Of a stretch of DNA of 64,000 nucleotides, positions 9,270-17,186 are shown piece after piece. The position numbers and the translations under genes were made by a program. Position 1 is the stretch's first letter, and every line of letters starts with the position of its first letter. The stretch is from Rhizobium sp. BK251 (GTDB lineage: Bacteria > Pseudomonadota > Alphaproteobacteria > Rhizobiales > Rhizobiaceae): NCBI RefSeq assembly GCF_004345245.1, contig NZ_SLUQ01000001.1:434001-498000 (forward strand), in the 5' to 3' direction. A model generated the notes under the pieces. That model worked only from the letters and a program-made list of their open reading frames with translations. It was not told the DNA's origin and ran no database searches.

Positions 9270-10700
9270 TCAGACGTTGACGACCTTGCCCGGGTTCATG
9301 ATGCCGGCGGGGTCGAAGGCGCGCTTGATGCGGCGCATCAGATCCATCTCGATTTCCGAACGGATCGAAGCAAGCTCGTCGCGCTTCAGCTGGCCGATCC
9401 CGTGCTCGGCCGAAATCGAGCCGCCATGGGCAAGCACCAATCCGTGGACGATGCCGTTCATCTCGTGCCAGCGTGCGATGAAGGCGTCCTTGTCGACGCC
9501 GACGGGCTGGGAAATGTTGTAGTGGATGTTGCCGTCGCCCATGTGACCGAAGGCGCAGATGCGCGCGCCGGGCATTGCCGCCATCACCGCCTCTTCCGCC
9601 TGGTGCATGAATTCCGGGATCTGCGATACGGGAACCGAGACATCGTGCTTGATCGAGCCGCCCTCGGGCTTCTGCGCCTCCGACATGCTTTCCCGCATGT
9701 GCCAGAGCGCCTTTTGCTGGGCGACCGACGAGGCGATGACGGCATCCTGCACGAGACCCGCTTCGAAGCCCTGCTCCAGCAGCGTCGTCATCATCCGTTC
9801 GGCAGTCTCGGCAGAATCCGAGGTTGAGATATCGATCAGCACATACCAGGGATGTGGTGATTCCAGCGGATCGCGCACGCCCTCGATGTTGCGGGCGGTG
9901 ATCTCCACGCCAAAGCGCGGCATCAGCTCGAAGCCGGTCAGGGCCGGACCGCACAGGCTGGATGCCTGGTTGAACAGCGCAAGCGCGTCCTCGACGGTGT
10001 TGAGACCGGCAAAGGCCACCTGCTTGCCGAGCGGTTGCGGGTACAGCTTCAAGACGGCGGCGGTGATGATGCCGAGCGTGCCTTCCGCGCCGATGAAGAG
10101 GTCGCGCAGGTCGTAGCCGGTATTGTCCTTCTTCAGCCGCCGGAGCCCGTTCCAGATCTCGCCGGTCGGCAGCACGACTTCCAGCCCAAGGCAGAGTTGG
10201 CGCATGTTGCCATAGGCAAGCACGGCGGTGCCGCCGGCATTGGTGGAGAGGTTACCGCCGATACGGCAGGACCCCTCGGAGCCGAGCGAGAGCGGGAAGA
10301 GGCGGCCATGCGCCTCGGCTGCCTTCTGCACCTCGGCGAGGATCGCACCGCCTTCGGCGACGAGGATGTTGGCGACCGGATCGACTTCGCGGACACGGTT
10401 CATGCGCTCCAGAGAGACAATGATGTCGGCGCCGCCCTCACGCGGCGTCTGGCCGCCGACAAGGCCGGTATTCCCCGTCTGCGGCACGATCGCGGTACTG
10501 GTTTCGCTGGCAAGCTTGAGGATCGCCGAGACCTCCTCGACGGAGCACGGCTTGAGCAGCAGGGGAGAGGCGCCGTGATAGAGTCCGCGGTTCTCGACGA
10601 GATGCGGGGCAAGATCGGCCGCATCGCGCAGCGCGTGCCGCTCGCCGACGATCGCCGTGAAGCGTTCGAGAAGTTCCTGTGAGATCATCGTTCCGCCCAT
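9270..10700 (-). CDS. FAD-binding oxidoreductase, D-2-hydroxyacid dehydrogenase (GlcD) type
   Basis: 476 residues. An FAD-binding PCMH domain covers about 40-220, with the flavin loop PQTGNTGLVGGQTP near 74 and GSCRIGGNLSTNAGG near 142. The C-terminal FAD-oxidase domain contains the metal-binding HMGDGNIHYNI and the EHGIGQLKR motif. Members oxidise D-lactate, D-2-hydroxyglutarate or glycolate and pass electrons to a quinone or flavoprotein. The substrate is not readable here, but the single-chain, Fe-S-free form resembles D-2-hydroxyglutarate/D-lactate dehydrogenases. GGAGG precedes ATG 10700 by 11 bases; the in-frame ATG at 10688 (MISQELLERF) is equally plausible. It lies 20 bp downstream of the Sua5-type gene, in an apparent operon. 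Confidence 0.88.
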   Translation of the reverse strand: MGGTMISQELLERFTAIVGERHALRDAADLAPHLVENRGLYHGASPLLLKPCSVEEVSAILKLASETSTAIVPQTGNTGLVGGQTPREGGADIIVSLERMNRVREVDPVANILVAEGGAILAEVQKAAEAHGRLFPLSLGSEGSCRIGGNLSTNAGGTAVLAYGNMRQLCLGLEVVLPTGEIWNGLRRLKKDNTGYDLRDLFIGAEGTLGIITAAVLKLYPQPLGKQVAFAGLNTVEDALALFNQASSLCGPALTGFELMPRFGVEITARNIEGVRDPLESPHPWYVLIDISTSDSAETAERMMTTLLEQGFEAGLVQDAVIASSVAQQKALWHMRESMSEAQKPEGGSIKHDVSVPVSQIPEFMHQAEEAVMAAMPGARICAFGHMGDGNIHYNISQPVGVDKDAFIARWHEMNGIVHGLVLAHGGSISAEHGIGQLKRDELASIRSEIEMDLMRRIKRAFDPAGIMNPGKVVNV

Positions 10701-10720
10701 TGGGTCTTCTGCCTCCCGTC

Positions 10721-11695
10721 CTATTCCCTCGGGGCTGCGGCGCGCCGCAGCCGGTCGTTGATCGCCTCGCCCAGCCCCTCCTCGGGAATGGCGGAAAAGG
10801 CGATCGTGGCCGCGCCGCTGGCATCGGCCTTCTTCATGAAGTCGAAGAGGTTCGTCGCCGCCTCCGAAAGGTCGCCGCCGGGGCTGAGGTTGAGAACGGC
10901 CGCCGCCGCCTCTACGCCGGAAACGGGTGCGTCGCCGAAGCGGATCAGCGCCTCGCCGGCGTTAACCTCTGTGGCGTTGAGCCGGACTGCAGCCCCCGGC
11001 GCGTAGTGCGAGGCGAGCATGCCCGGTGCCTCGATAGCCGCCTTGCCGGCGCCGTTGCGCAGCAGCTTCCTGCCGGCGACTCGCTCGATCTCCTCCGCCG
11101 CCAGCCCGCCCGGCCGCAGCAGCCGCAATTCGCCGTCCTCGATCTTGACGATCGTCGATTCGACGCCGACAGCGGACGCGCCGGCATCGAGGATGAGCGG
11201 GATCTTCTCACCAAGGTCGTCCGCGACGTGTTCCGCGGTCGTCGAGCTCACCTTGCCGGACGTGTTGGCGCTGGGGGCGGCAAGCGGCCTGCCGAAGGCA
11301 CCGATCAGGCGACCGGCAAAGCCCACCGGTACGCGGATGCCGACGCTGTCGAGCCCGGCTGTCGCAAGCGCATGGATGGCGCTGTCCGACCTGAGCGGCA
11401 GGACCAGCGTCAGCGGCCCGGGCCAGAAGGCCTCAGCAAGCCGTCGCGAAAGCGGATCGAAGATCGCGTGACGCTCCGCCATCTCAAGGCCGGACATGTG
11501 GGCGATCAGCGGGTTGAAACGCGGCCGGCCCTTGGTCTCGTAGATGCGGGTGATGGCGAGCGGGTTGGTTGCGTCGGCGGCAAGTCCGTAGACGGTTTCC
11601 GTCGGAAGCGCGATCGGAAAGCCGTCGGAGAGCACCTTGCAGGCCTCGACGATCGCCGTCTCTTCGTTCGTTCCAATGTCGATGTGTCTTGCCAT
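10721..11695 (-). CDS. L-threonylcarbamoyladenylate synthase, Sua5 type
   Basis: 324 residues. The YrdC domain (about 10-200) carries PTETVYGLAADA, the KGRPRFNPLIAH loop and SANTSGKVS. It makes threonylcarbamoyl-AMP from threonine, bicarbonate and ATP, the first step of t6A37 tRNA modification. A Sua5-specific C-terminal domain (about 225-320, starting MLASHYAPGAAVRL) distinguishes it from the short TsaC/YrdC form. ATG 11695 gives the usual N-terminus. It is cotranscribed, probably, with the GlcD-type gene; the two functions have no obvious link. Confidence 0.93.
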   Translation of the reverse strand: MARHIDIGTNEETAIVEACKVLSDGFPIALPTETVYGLAADATNPLAITRIYETKGRPRFNPLIAHMSGLEMAERHAIFDPLSRRLAEAFWPGPLTLVLPLRSDSAIHALATAGLDSVGIRVPVGFAGRLIGAFGRPLAAPSANTSGKVSSTTAEHVADDLGEKIPLILDAGASAVGVESTIVKIEDGELRLLRPGGLAAEEIERVAGRKLLRNGAGKAAIEAPGMLASHYAPGAAVRLNATEVNAGEALIRFGDAPVSGVEAAAAVLNLSPGGDLSEAATNLFDFMKKADASGAATIAFSAIPEEGLGEAINDRLRRAAAPRE

Positions 11696-11779
11696 GGCCT
11701 GACCGGTTCGCAGTTCAGGCTGTCATTAGGCTTTCCGACGCCGGGGATCAATTGCCTTTCTCGACGCGGGTGGCTGCCC

Positions 11780-12421
11780 TCAGAGCTGGCGGATGATGTC
11801 CCGCAACTGCTCGTGTCGTGCGCCCAGAAGCAGCACGTTCCTGATGGCGACCTGCGGGTCATGGGTGTGGAAGAGCACACCGTTACCCCTGATGTTGCGG
11901 TCGATGACCATCTTCGGCCGGCTCGGCGCGTCGCTTTCGGCTTCCGCCTCGGCAGAGTCTTCCGAGGGGGTCATCGCGACGGCGAAGTACATGCGGGAAT
12001 ATTTCGGGTTGAACTGCTCGAAGAAATTGTCGTTGTCGCCGATCTCCGCATAGAAGTTGGCGATGTAGAAGGCCCAGTTCACGCCCTCGTACTGCGCAAA
12101 GCGGGTGCGCGCGGCGGTCACATGGCAGTAACCGAGATGAGGGCTCCCCCTCAGCGTCCGGTGGAATATCAGCTTGGGAAACCTGATGGAATCGTGGAAG
12201 CCGTTCAGGCGCTCGACCGTCTTTTCGCCGGCCGCTCTCAGCTTGCGGCCAGTGAGTTCCGCCACCGCCTCGTGGGAGAGATAGCGACGCCCACCGGCGA
12301 GCTCGTTTTCCTTTGCGCGGGTGATCTTGCCCGTGCGGAGGAACTCGGAATGGATCGTTGCGGCGGTGGCGGCGGGCGGCGGCACCTGGTTGCTCGCATC
12401 GTAGTATCGGAGCCTTGCCAT
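11780..12421 (-). CDS. Conserved hypothetical protein, family not recognised
   Basis: 213 residues from ATG 12421 (MARLRYYDASNQVPPPAATA), preceded by GGAAAGAG; an in-frame ATG at 12472 would add 17 residues. The N-terminal half is helical and basic (ITRAKENELAGGRRYLSHEA), then come RFPKLIFHRTLRGSPHLGYC and the aromatic stretch WAFYIANFYAEIG. A short acidic low-complexity linker (about 155-170) precedes a C-terminal block, VIDRNIRGNGVLFHTHDPQV, whose HTH and D residues could be ligands but match no motif I can name. There is no signal peptide or membrane segment. It is 84 bp upstream of the Sua5-type gene on the same strand. Confidence 0.6.
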   Translation of the reverse strand: MARLRYYDASNQVPPPAATAATIHSEFLRTGKITRAKENELAGGRRYLSHEAVAELTGRKLRAAGEKTVERLNGFHDSIRFPKLIFHRTLRGSPHLGYCHVTAARTRFAQYEGVNWAFYIANFYAEIGDNDNFFEQFNPKYSRMYFAVAMTPSEDSAEAEAESDAPSRPKMVIDRNIRGNGVLFHTHDPQVAIRNVLLLGARHEQLRDIIRQL

Positions 12422-12776
12422 CGCCTGCACTCTTTCCAATCTTGTGTCCGTGCGGGCAGGATAGGGGCCCATGCTTAATGCCGGCTTAAGGTGACGGCCT
12501 CGGCTGTGCCGTTATGATGCCACAACCGCGTTGCCGACTTCCGTTTTCGGCGGCATGTGTCGCAAACGGAATGGGCCGTCCCCAAGGTCTCGCCGACGTC
12601 AGCGGCGACGTGGCTGCCAGCGGAGTGCTGGAGCCTCTAACGCATTGAATTGAAGGGTGATCCTCGAACCGCGCTCACGGCGCGATCACAGCTTCTGTGC
12701 TGTCGCCAATTTCGAAGCCCATGTCGCATTGCAGCCACGCGGCGGCAAGGACCGATGCTTATATGAAGCAATCTCA
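12422..12776. other. Intergenic stretch upstream of the B12 riboswitch
   Basis: 355 bp with no supported gene. It must hold the promoters of the divergent hypothetical gene and of the riboswitch transcript. TTATAT at 12759-12764 could be the -10 element of the latter (a start near 12771, just before the aptamer), but I find no good -35 at the right distance. Confidence 0.4.
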
Positions 12777-12950
12777 AGGTGCCGCCCGATAGGGAGGCGG
12801 AGAATTGGGAAGCCGGTCGAAATCCGGCGCTGCCCCCGCAACGGTGGTGGAGCATAACGCGGCAAAACAGCCACTGGGCATTCAAGCCTGGGAAGGCGCC
12901 GCGATCGTCCCTGCGGGGACGGCTCCTGAGCCCGGAAACCAGCCTGGGGA
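12777..12950 (+). promoter_or_regulatory. Cobalamin (adenosylcobalamin) riboswitch
   Basis: The conserved core is present in order: GGTGCC at the 5' end, GGGAAGCCGGTCGAAATCC, then GGCGCTGCCCCCGCAAC at about 12824-12842, AGCCACTGGGCAT near 12869, GGGAAGGCGCC at 12890-12900, and the B12 box GAGCCCGGAAACCAGCC at 12928-12944. Spacing and order match the Cbl aptamer family. In the known family ligand binding turns the downstream gene off. It lies 117 bp before the Rieske oxygenase start, on the same strand, with no intervening gene. Confidence 0.93.
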
Positions 12951-12972
12951 TAGAGATTCTGAACTGGCCGCG

Positions 12973-13037
12973 GCGGGCGGCCGGAGGAAAACGTGCCGGG
13001 GTCTTTCGGGGCCGGTCGAGCCGTGTCCTCCGCCCGC
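12973..13037 (+). promoter_or_regulatory. Possible expression-platform hairpin of the B12 riboswitch
   Basis: GCGGGCGG plus GGAGGA (12973-12988, with a CC bulge) can pair with TCCTCCGCCCGC at 13026-13037 around a GC-rich inner region. It lies between the B12 box and the start codon at 13067 and lacks a T run, so translational or Rho-linked control is more likely than intrinsic termination. Pairing is seen by eye only. Confidence 0.45.
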
Positions 13038-13066
13038 AACGACAGCGAGATGCACGAGGATATGCA

Positions 13067-14311
13067 ATGGATATTCGCAGCAATGTTTTGAGGCAGTTGA
13101 AGAACCGCCGCCAGGGTTTCAGCCTGGAACAGCCTTTTTACACCGACCCCGACTATTTCAAGCTGGACATGGAATTGCTCTACTATCGCGACTGGCTGTT
13201 TATCGGCCATGATTGCGAAGTGCCGAGGGCCGGGAACTATTTCACCGTACAGGTCGGCGAATATCCCGTCGTCATCGTGCGCGGCCGTGACAACCAGATC
13301 CGCGCCTTCCACAACAGCTGTCGCCACCGCGGTTCGCGCGTCTGCACCTCCGACCGCGGCTCCTCGGCAAAGCTCGTGTGCCCTTATCACCAGTGGACCT
13401 ACGAACTCGACGGCTCGCTGCTTTTCGCCCGCCATATGGCGGAGGATTTTGACAAGAGCCAGTTCGGCCTGAAGCCGGCCCATTGCGAGAGCGTTGCAGG
13501 CTACATCTTCATCTGCCTCGCGAAGAACGCCCCGGATTTCGCGCCGGTTCGCAATTCCATCGAACCCTACATGAAGCCGCACCGCATCGGCGAGGCGAAG
13601 ATCGCCTTCCAGAGCACCATCATCGAGAAGGGCAACTGGAAGCTCGTCTGGGAAAACAACCGCGAATGCTATCATTGCGCGGCCAACCATCCGGAACTCT
13701 GCCGTACCTTCCCGGAAGCACCGACCGTCAGCGGCGTGCAGGGCGCGTTCGACGATCCCGTCATCGCCGAGCACTGGAGCCGCTGCGAGCGTGCCGGCCT
13801 GCCGAGCGAGTTCAAGATTTCGCCGGACGGCCAGTTCCGCACGGCGCGCATGCCGCTGATCGAAGGCGCGGAAAGCTACACCATGTCAGGCCAGCGCGCC
13901 GTCAAGCGGCCGCTTTCTGATGACGTGACGGTCAGCCACATCGGCACGATGCTGCTCTTCCACTATCCGACGACGTGGAATCACATGCTCGGCGACCATG
14001 CGATCTCCTTCCGCGTGCTGCCGATCGGTCCAAACGAGACCGCCGTCACGACGAAGTGGATCGTCCACAAGGATGCCGTCGAGGGCGTGGACTACAATCT
14101 CGACGAGTTGACGCATGTCTGGACGGAAACCAACGACCAGGATCGCCGCATCGTCGAGGAAAACGCGTTCGGCATCCACTCGCCGGCCTATGAGCCCGGC
14201 CCCTATTCGGAGGCCGACGAGGGCGGCGTCATGCAGTTCGTGGAATGGTACTCCAACTTCATGATCAACCGGCTCCAGGGCGACCAGGCCAAGCTTTCCG
14301 TGGTGGCGTGA
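13067..14311 (+). CDS. gbcA: Rieske oxygenase alpha subunit, glycine betaine demethylase (GbcA) type
   Basis: 414 residues from ATG 13067 (GAGGAT upstream). The Rieske [2Fe-2S] ligands are C85-x-H87 (SCRHRGSRVC) and C105-x2-H108 (CPYHQW). The mononuclear iron site is NNRECYHCAANHPE, with H203 and H208. The protein resembles GbcA of Pseudomonas, which oxidatively demethylates glycine betaine to dimethylglycine and formaldehyde; stachydrine and carnitine demethylases are related, so the substrate is inferred. It is translationally linked to its reductase (stop at 14309-14311, next ATG 14313) and lies behind a cobalamin riboswitch, which is unusual for this family and suggests expression when B12 is scarce. 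Confidence 0.85.
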   Translation: MDIRSNVLRQLKNRRQGFSLEQPFYTDPDYFKLDMELLYYRDWLFIGHDCEVPRAGNYFTVQVGEYPVVIVRGRDNQIRAFHNSCRHRGSRVCTSDRGSSAKLVCPYHQWTYELDGSLLFARHMAEDFDKSQFGLKPAHCESVAGYIFICLAKNAPDFAPVRNSIEPYMKPHRIGEAKIAFQSTIIEKGNWKLVWENNRECYHCAANHPELCRTFPEAPTVSGVQGAFDDPVIAEHWSRCERAGLPSEFKISPDGQFRTARMPLIEGAESYTMSGQRAVKRPLSDDVTVSHIGTMLLFHYPTTWNHMLGDHAISFRVLPIGPNETAVTTKWIVHKDAVEGVDYNLDELTHVWTETNDQDRRIVEENAFGIHSPAYEPGPYSEADEGGVMQFVEWYSNFMINRLQGDQAKLSVVA

Positions 14312-14312
14312 G

Positions 14313-15395
14313 ATGAACATGGCGGTTTCCTTCCAGCACCTCGACCAGATGCAGCCCTGGAACGACAGGCTGCATCTTCTCGAATGCCTTTCGGCCACTC
14401 CGGAGGCGCCGGACGTGATGACCTTCACGTTCCGCTCCGACCGCGAGAACTGGTTCCGCTACCTGCCGGGCCAGTTCGTCACGCTGGAGTTGCCGACGGG
14501 GCCGGAACCCGCCATGCGCACCTATACGCTTTCCTCCAGTCCCTCGCGGCCCTTCTCTGTCGCGGTGACGGTGAAGGCGCAGAAGGACAGCGTCGGCACG
14601 CGCTGGATGTTCGAGAACCTGAAGCCCGGCATGCGCATTCGCGCTTATGGGCCGGTCGGCGATTTCTCCCATGTCCGCCATCCGGGGGAGAAATATCTCT
14701 TCCTCTCGGCCGGCTCCGGCATCACGCCGATGATGTCGATGACGCGCTACATGGCCGATACGGCGCCGCTGTCGGACATCACCTTCATCAACTGTTCCCG
14801 CAGCCCCTCCGACATCATCTTCCGCTCCGAGCTCGAATATCTGGCGCGGTTCATGCCCAGTCTCGACCTCGGCTTCATCGTCGAGCAGTGCGGCCGCACC
14901 GACCTGTGGTCGGGCCTGAAGGGGCGGATCGACAAGGCGAAGATCGCGCTGCTCGCGCACGACTTCATGGAGCGGACGATCTTCTGCTGCGGCCCGGAAG
15001 TCTTCATGGAATCCGTCCGCTCGATGCTCGAGGCGCACGGCTTCGACATGTCGCGCTATCATCAGGAAAGCTTCCTGCCGGCCGAGGCGCCGACACCGCT
15101 TGCCGAGGTGAGCGACGATGCGCCGGCGGAGGAGGGGACGACGATCCGGTTCTCCATGGCCGGCAAGGATGCGGCCTGCGCGTCGGGCCAGACGATCCTG
15201 CAGGCGGCGCGTGCCGCCGGTGTGCGCATCGGAGCGGCCTGCGAATCCGGCCTCTGCGGCACCTGTCGCGTCATGAAGCTCTCGGGCGAGGTCGAGATGA
15301 GCCACAATGGCGGCATTCTCGACGATGAAATCGACGAGGGATACATCCTCGCCTGCTGCTCGCGGCCGAAGACGGACGTAGAGATCGAGGCCTGA
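14313..15395 (+). CDS. gbcB: Flavin/[2Fe-2S] reductase partner of the Rieske oxygenase (GbcB type)
   Basis: 360 residues. The ferredoxin-reductase FAD domain (about 15-115) has RTYTLSSSPS. The NAD(P) domain (about 120-240) has LSAGSGITPMMSM and FCCGPEVFM. A C-terminal plant-type ferredoxin domain has CESGLCGTC and a last cysteine in ILACCSRP. It shuttles electrons from NAD(P)H to the Rieske centre of the upstream oxygenase. It starts one base after the gbcA stop; a second ATG at 14319 is possible. Coupling and identity of domain order with GbcB make this a two-gene demethylase operon under the same riboswitch. Confidence 0.88.
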   Translation: MNMAVSFQHLDQMQPWNDRLHLLECLSATPEAPDVMTFTFRSDRENWFRYLPGQFVTLELPTGPEPAMRTYTLSSSPSRPFSVAVTVKAQKDSVGTRWMFENLKPGMRIRAYGPVGDFSHVRHPGEKYLFLSAGSGITPMMSMTRYMADTAPLSDITFINCSRSPSDIIFRSELEYLARFMPSLDLGFIVEQCGRTDLWSGLKGRIDKAKIALLAHDFMERTIFCCGPEVFMESVRSMLEAHGFDMSRYHQESFLPAEAPTPLAEVSDDAPAEEGTTIRFSMAGKDAACASGQTILQAARAAGVRIGAACESGLCGTCRVMKLSGEVEMSHNGGILDDEIDEGYILACCSRPKTDVEIEA

Positions 15396-15417
15396 GGTCT
15401 TCGCGCACGCGAACAGC

Positions 15418-16398
15418 TCAGTCCGCGGGCCTCCCCCCACGTGGCTTGGAACCGATCGATGAGGTGACGATCGGGTCGAGTGGGAACGGCATGGCGGGCA
15501 GCTGCCATGTGCAGGATTTCGCTGCCGCAATCATGATTTCCGGTTCCAGCGGCTTTGCCGGCAAAAGGTGGCCATGTGGCCATATCTTTGCGAGGTGCTG
15601 CTTGCCCATCGGAACGACATTGACGTCGATATCCCTCAACGTTCCGGTCACGCGGTAAGGGCATTTTCTCTTGCTGCAGTTCGTAGCCGACGAGAATTGC
15701 CAGAGCGCATAGTTCTCCCAGTTGCCGAGGGGAAAGACACCGACGATGTCGGGCTTGTAGCGCGCATACCAGAGCGGCAGCCGCGACAGGATCGGATACT
15801 CGCGCCTATGCGCCGCGATATACCTAGCCGTATCGTGGTTCGTGTAGAGGATCGGATAGCGCCCCGTGCGCGTCTTGATGTGCCCGGCAAAGATCTGCGC
15901 GTCCTCGAGCGACATGTATTTTTCGGGGTCGATCCCCTCTATGTCGAGGGCCATGAGCTCGTCAGGCTTCGGATCGGCGTAAGCGAGAAAGTGATTGGCC
16001 TGGTCCACCGGATTGCCGGGGCGGGCGAGGTGATAGGCGCCCCAGAGCAGGCCGTTGGCGCGCGCCACCATGCGGCGCGTCTGGTAGAGTTCGCGGCTCA
16101 CCGCATATTTCCGCCACATGGTCTTGCAGTGCGCGACGGTATCGCCCGCATGGTCGCCATCGCAGCTGAAGCTTTCCGGCAGGCCGTCCGACGCCTTGGA
16201 GATGAAGCCGGCGATGCGTCTGTCCTGGAGGAGCGCATCCCAGTCTATCATGTTAAGTTCGTAGGCATCGATGACGAGGGCGTTTTTCGTGTCGCGCCAA
16301 GGCCCGCGATCGGCACTCGCCGCATCGTGCGCCGGCGCGGCCAGGGCCAGCGCCAGAAGGACCGCATGCAAGTTTAGCACCCGCCAGAATCCCGCCAT
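15418..16398 (-). CDS. Glycoside hydrolase family 25 (lysozyme-type) exported protein
   Basis: 326 residues with a Sec signal at about 1-28 ([16 protein letters not shown]). The GH25 barrel begins with [15 protein letters not shown], continues with FISKASDG and [10 protein letters not shown], and carries the catalytic D-x-E in [23 protein letters not shown] and WYARYKPD follow. GH25 enzymes cleave the beta-1,4 bond of peptidoglycan. A roughly 60-residue C-terminal tail after the barrel has no recognised domain. It diverges from the BA14K gene. A role in wall turnover is likely; a role in competition cannot be excluded. Confidence 0.85.
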   Translation of the reverse strand: MAGFWRVLNLHAVLLALALAAPAHDAASADRGPWRDTKNALVIDAYELNMIDWDALLQDRRIAGFISKASDGLPESFSCDGDHAGDTVAHCKTMWRKYAVSRELYQTRRMVARANGLLWGAYHLARPGNPVDQANHFLAYADPKPDELMALDIEGIDPEKYMSLEDAQIFAGHIKTRTGRYPILYTNHDTARYIAAHRREYPILSRLPLWYARYKPDIVGVFPLGNWENYALWQFSSATNCSKRKCPYRVTGTLRDIDVNVVPMGKQHLAKIWPHGHLLPAKPLEPEIMIAAAKSCTWQLPAMPFPLDPIVTSSIGSKPRGGRPAD

Positions 16399-16497
16399 CG
16401 GAATAGGTTGGGTATGGCCGGTTAATGCCCGGTTAATATTGGTTCTGTTAGAAATTCTTGATAAACTTTCCGGATATTTCCCCGGAAGTAACAGCGG

Positions 16498-16522
16498 GGA
16501 ACAAATCAGAAGCGTCGCAGTT
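16498..16522 (+). promoter_or_regulatory. Possible EcfG/RpoE2-type stress promoter upstream of the BA14K gene
   Basis: GGAAC at 16498-16502 is followed after 16 bases by AGTT (consensus CGTT), 43 bp before the start codon. One position off consensus; short motifs like this arise by chance. Confidence 0.35.
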
Positions 16523-16564
16523 GTTATACATAAGCGTCATTCCGCTCAGGATTGGAGATTCACA

Positions 16565-17128
16565 ATGAGTAGGTTGAGCATGAGGATCGCAACCGCGGCC
16601 GTTTCTGCGGCCGTGCTTTTGTCGAGTTTCGTGCAGGGCCAAGCCATGCCGCTGCCGCAGGCGCCTGCGGTCCCGCAAGCTGTACCTGCCGCAACCGACG
16701 TCCAGAATGTCCAGTTCCAGTATGAACGCCGCAGCCCGGGCCGATACTACGGCGGTTTCGGCGGATACGGTGGCTACGGCGGATATCGCGGCTACCGCCC
16801 CTACTATGGCGGCTATAGGCCCTATTATGGCGGCGGCTACCGGCCCTATCGGTACGGCTACTACAACGGCTATCGCGGCTATCCCTACTATCGGTCGGGA
16901 TATCGCTACTACAACAACTACTGGTTCCCGCTTGCGGCTTTCGGCGCCGGCGCCATCATCGGCGGGGCCATCGCCAGCCAGCCGCGTTACTACGCTGCCC
17001 CGGCAGGCGGCATCAACCCGCGCCACGTCTATTGGTGCGAAAGTCGTTACCGCTCCTACAGGTCCTACGACAACACCTTCCAGCCCTATTACGGCCCGCG
17101 CCAGCAGTGCTATTCGCCCTACTTTTGA
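16565..17128 (+). CDS. BA14K family Gly/Tyr-rich exported protein
   Basis: 187 residues from ATG 16565. The signal peptide covers about 1-28 ([15 protein letters not shown]). A long Gly-Tyr-Arg-Pro repeat region (about 55-120) consists of [19 protein letters not shown] units. A glycine-rich hydrophobic segment follows ([15 protein letters not shown]), then the BA14K signature [19 protein letters not shown] with paired cysteines (WCESRY ... QQCYSPY). BA14K was described in Brucella as an immunoreactive, lectin-like protein; most homologues are uncharacterised surface proteins. It is divergent from the GH25 gene and followed by a hairpin terminator. Confidence 0.85.
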   Translation: MSRLSMRIATAAVSAAVLLSSFVQGQAMPLPQAPAVPQAVPAATDVQNVQFQYERRSPGRYYGGFGGYGGYGGYRGYRPYYGGYRPYYGGGYRPYRYGYYNGYRGYPYYRSGYRYYNNYWFPLAAFGAGAIIGGAIASQPRYYAAPAGGINPRHVYWCESRYRSYRSYDNTFQPYYGPRQQCYSPYF

Positions 17129-17157
17129 GGGCGAGGGACATCTGTGAATGGTATTCG

Positions 17158-17184
17158 CGCCCGGCAGAGATGCCGGGCGTCTTC
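17158..17184. terminator. Terminator between the BA14K and CorA-type genes
   Basis: CGCCCGGCA / TGCCGGGCG with a GAGA loop, followed by TCTTCGTTC, in the 58-bp gap between convergent genes. Confidence 0.65.
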
Positions 17185-17186
17185 GT

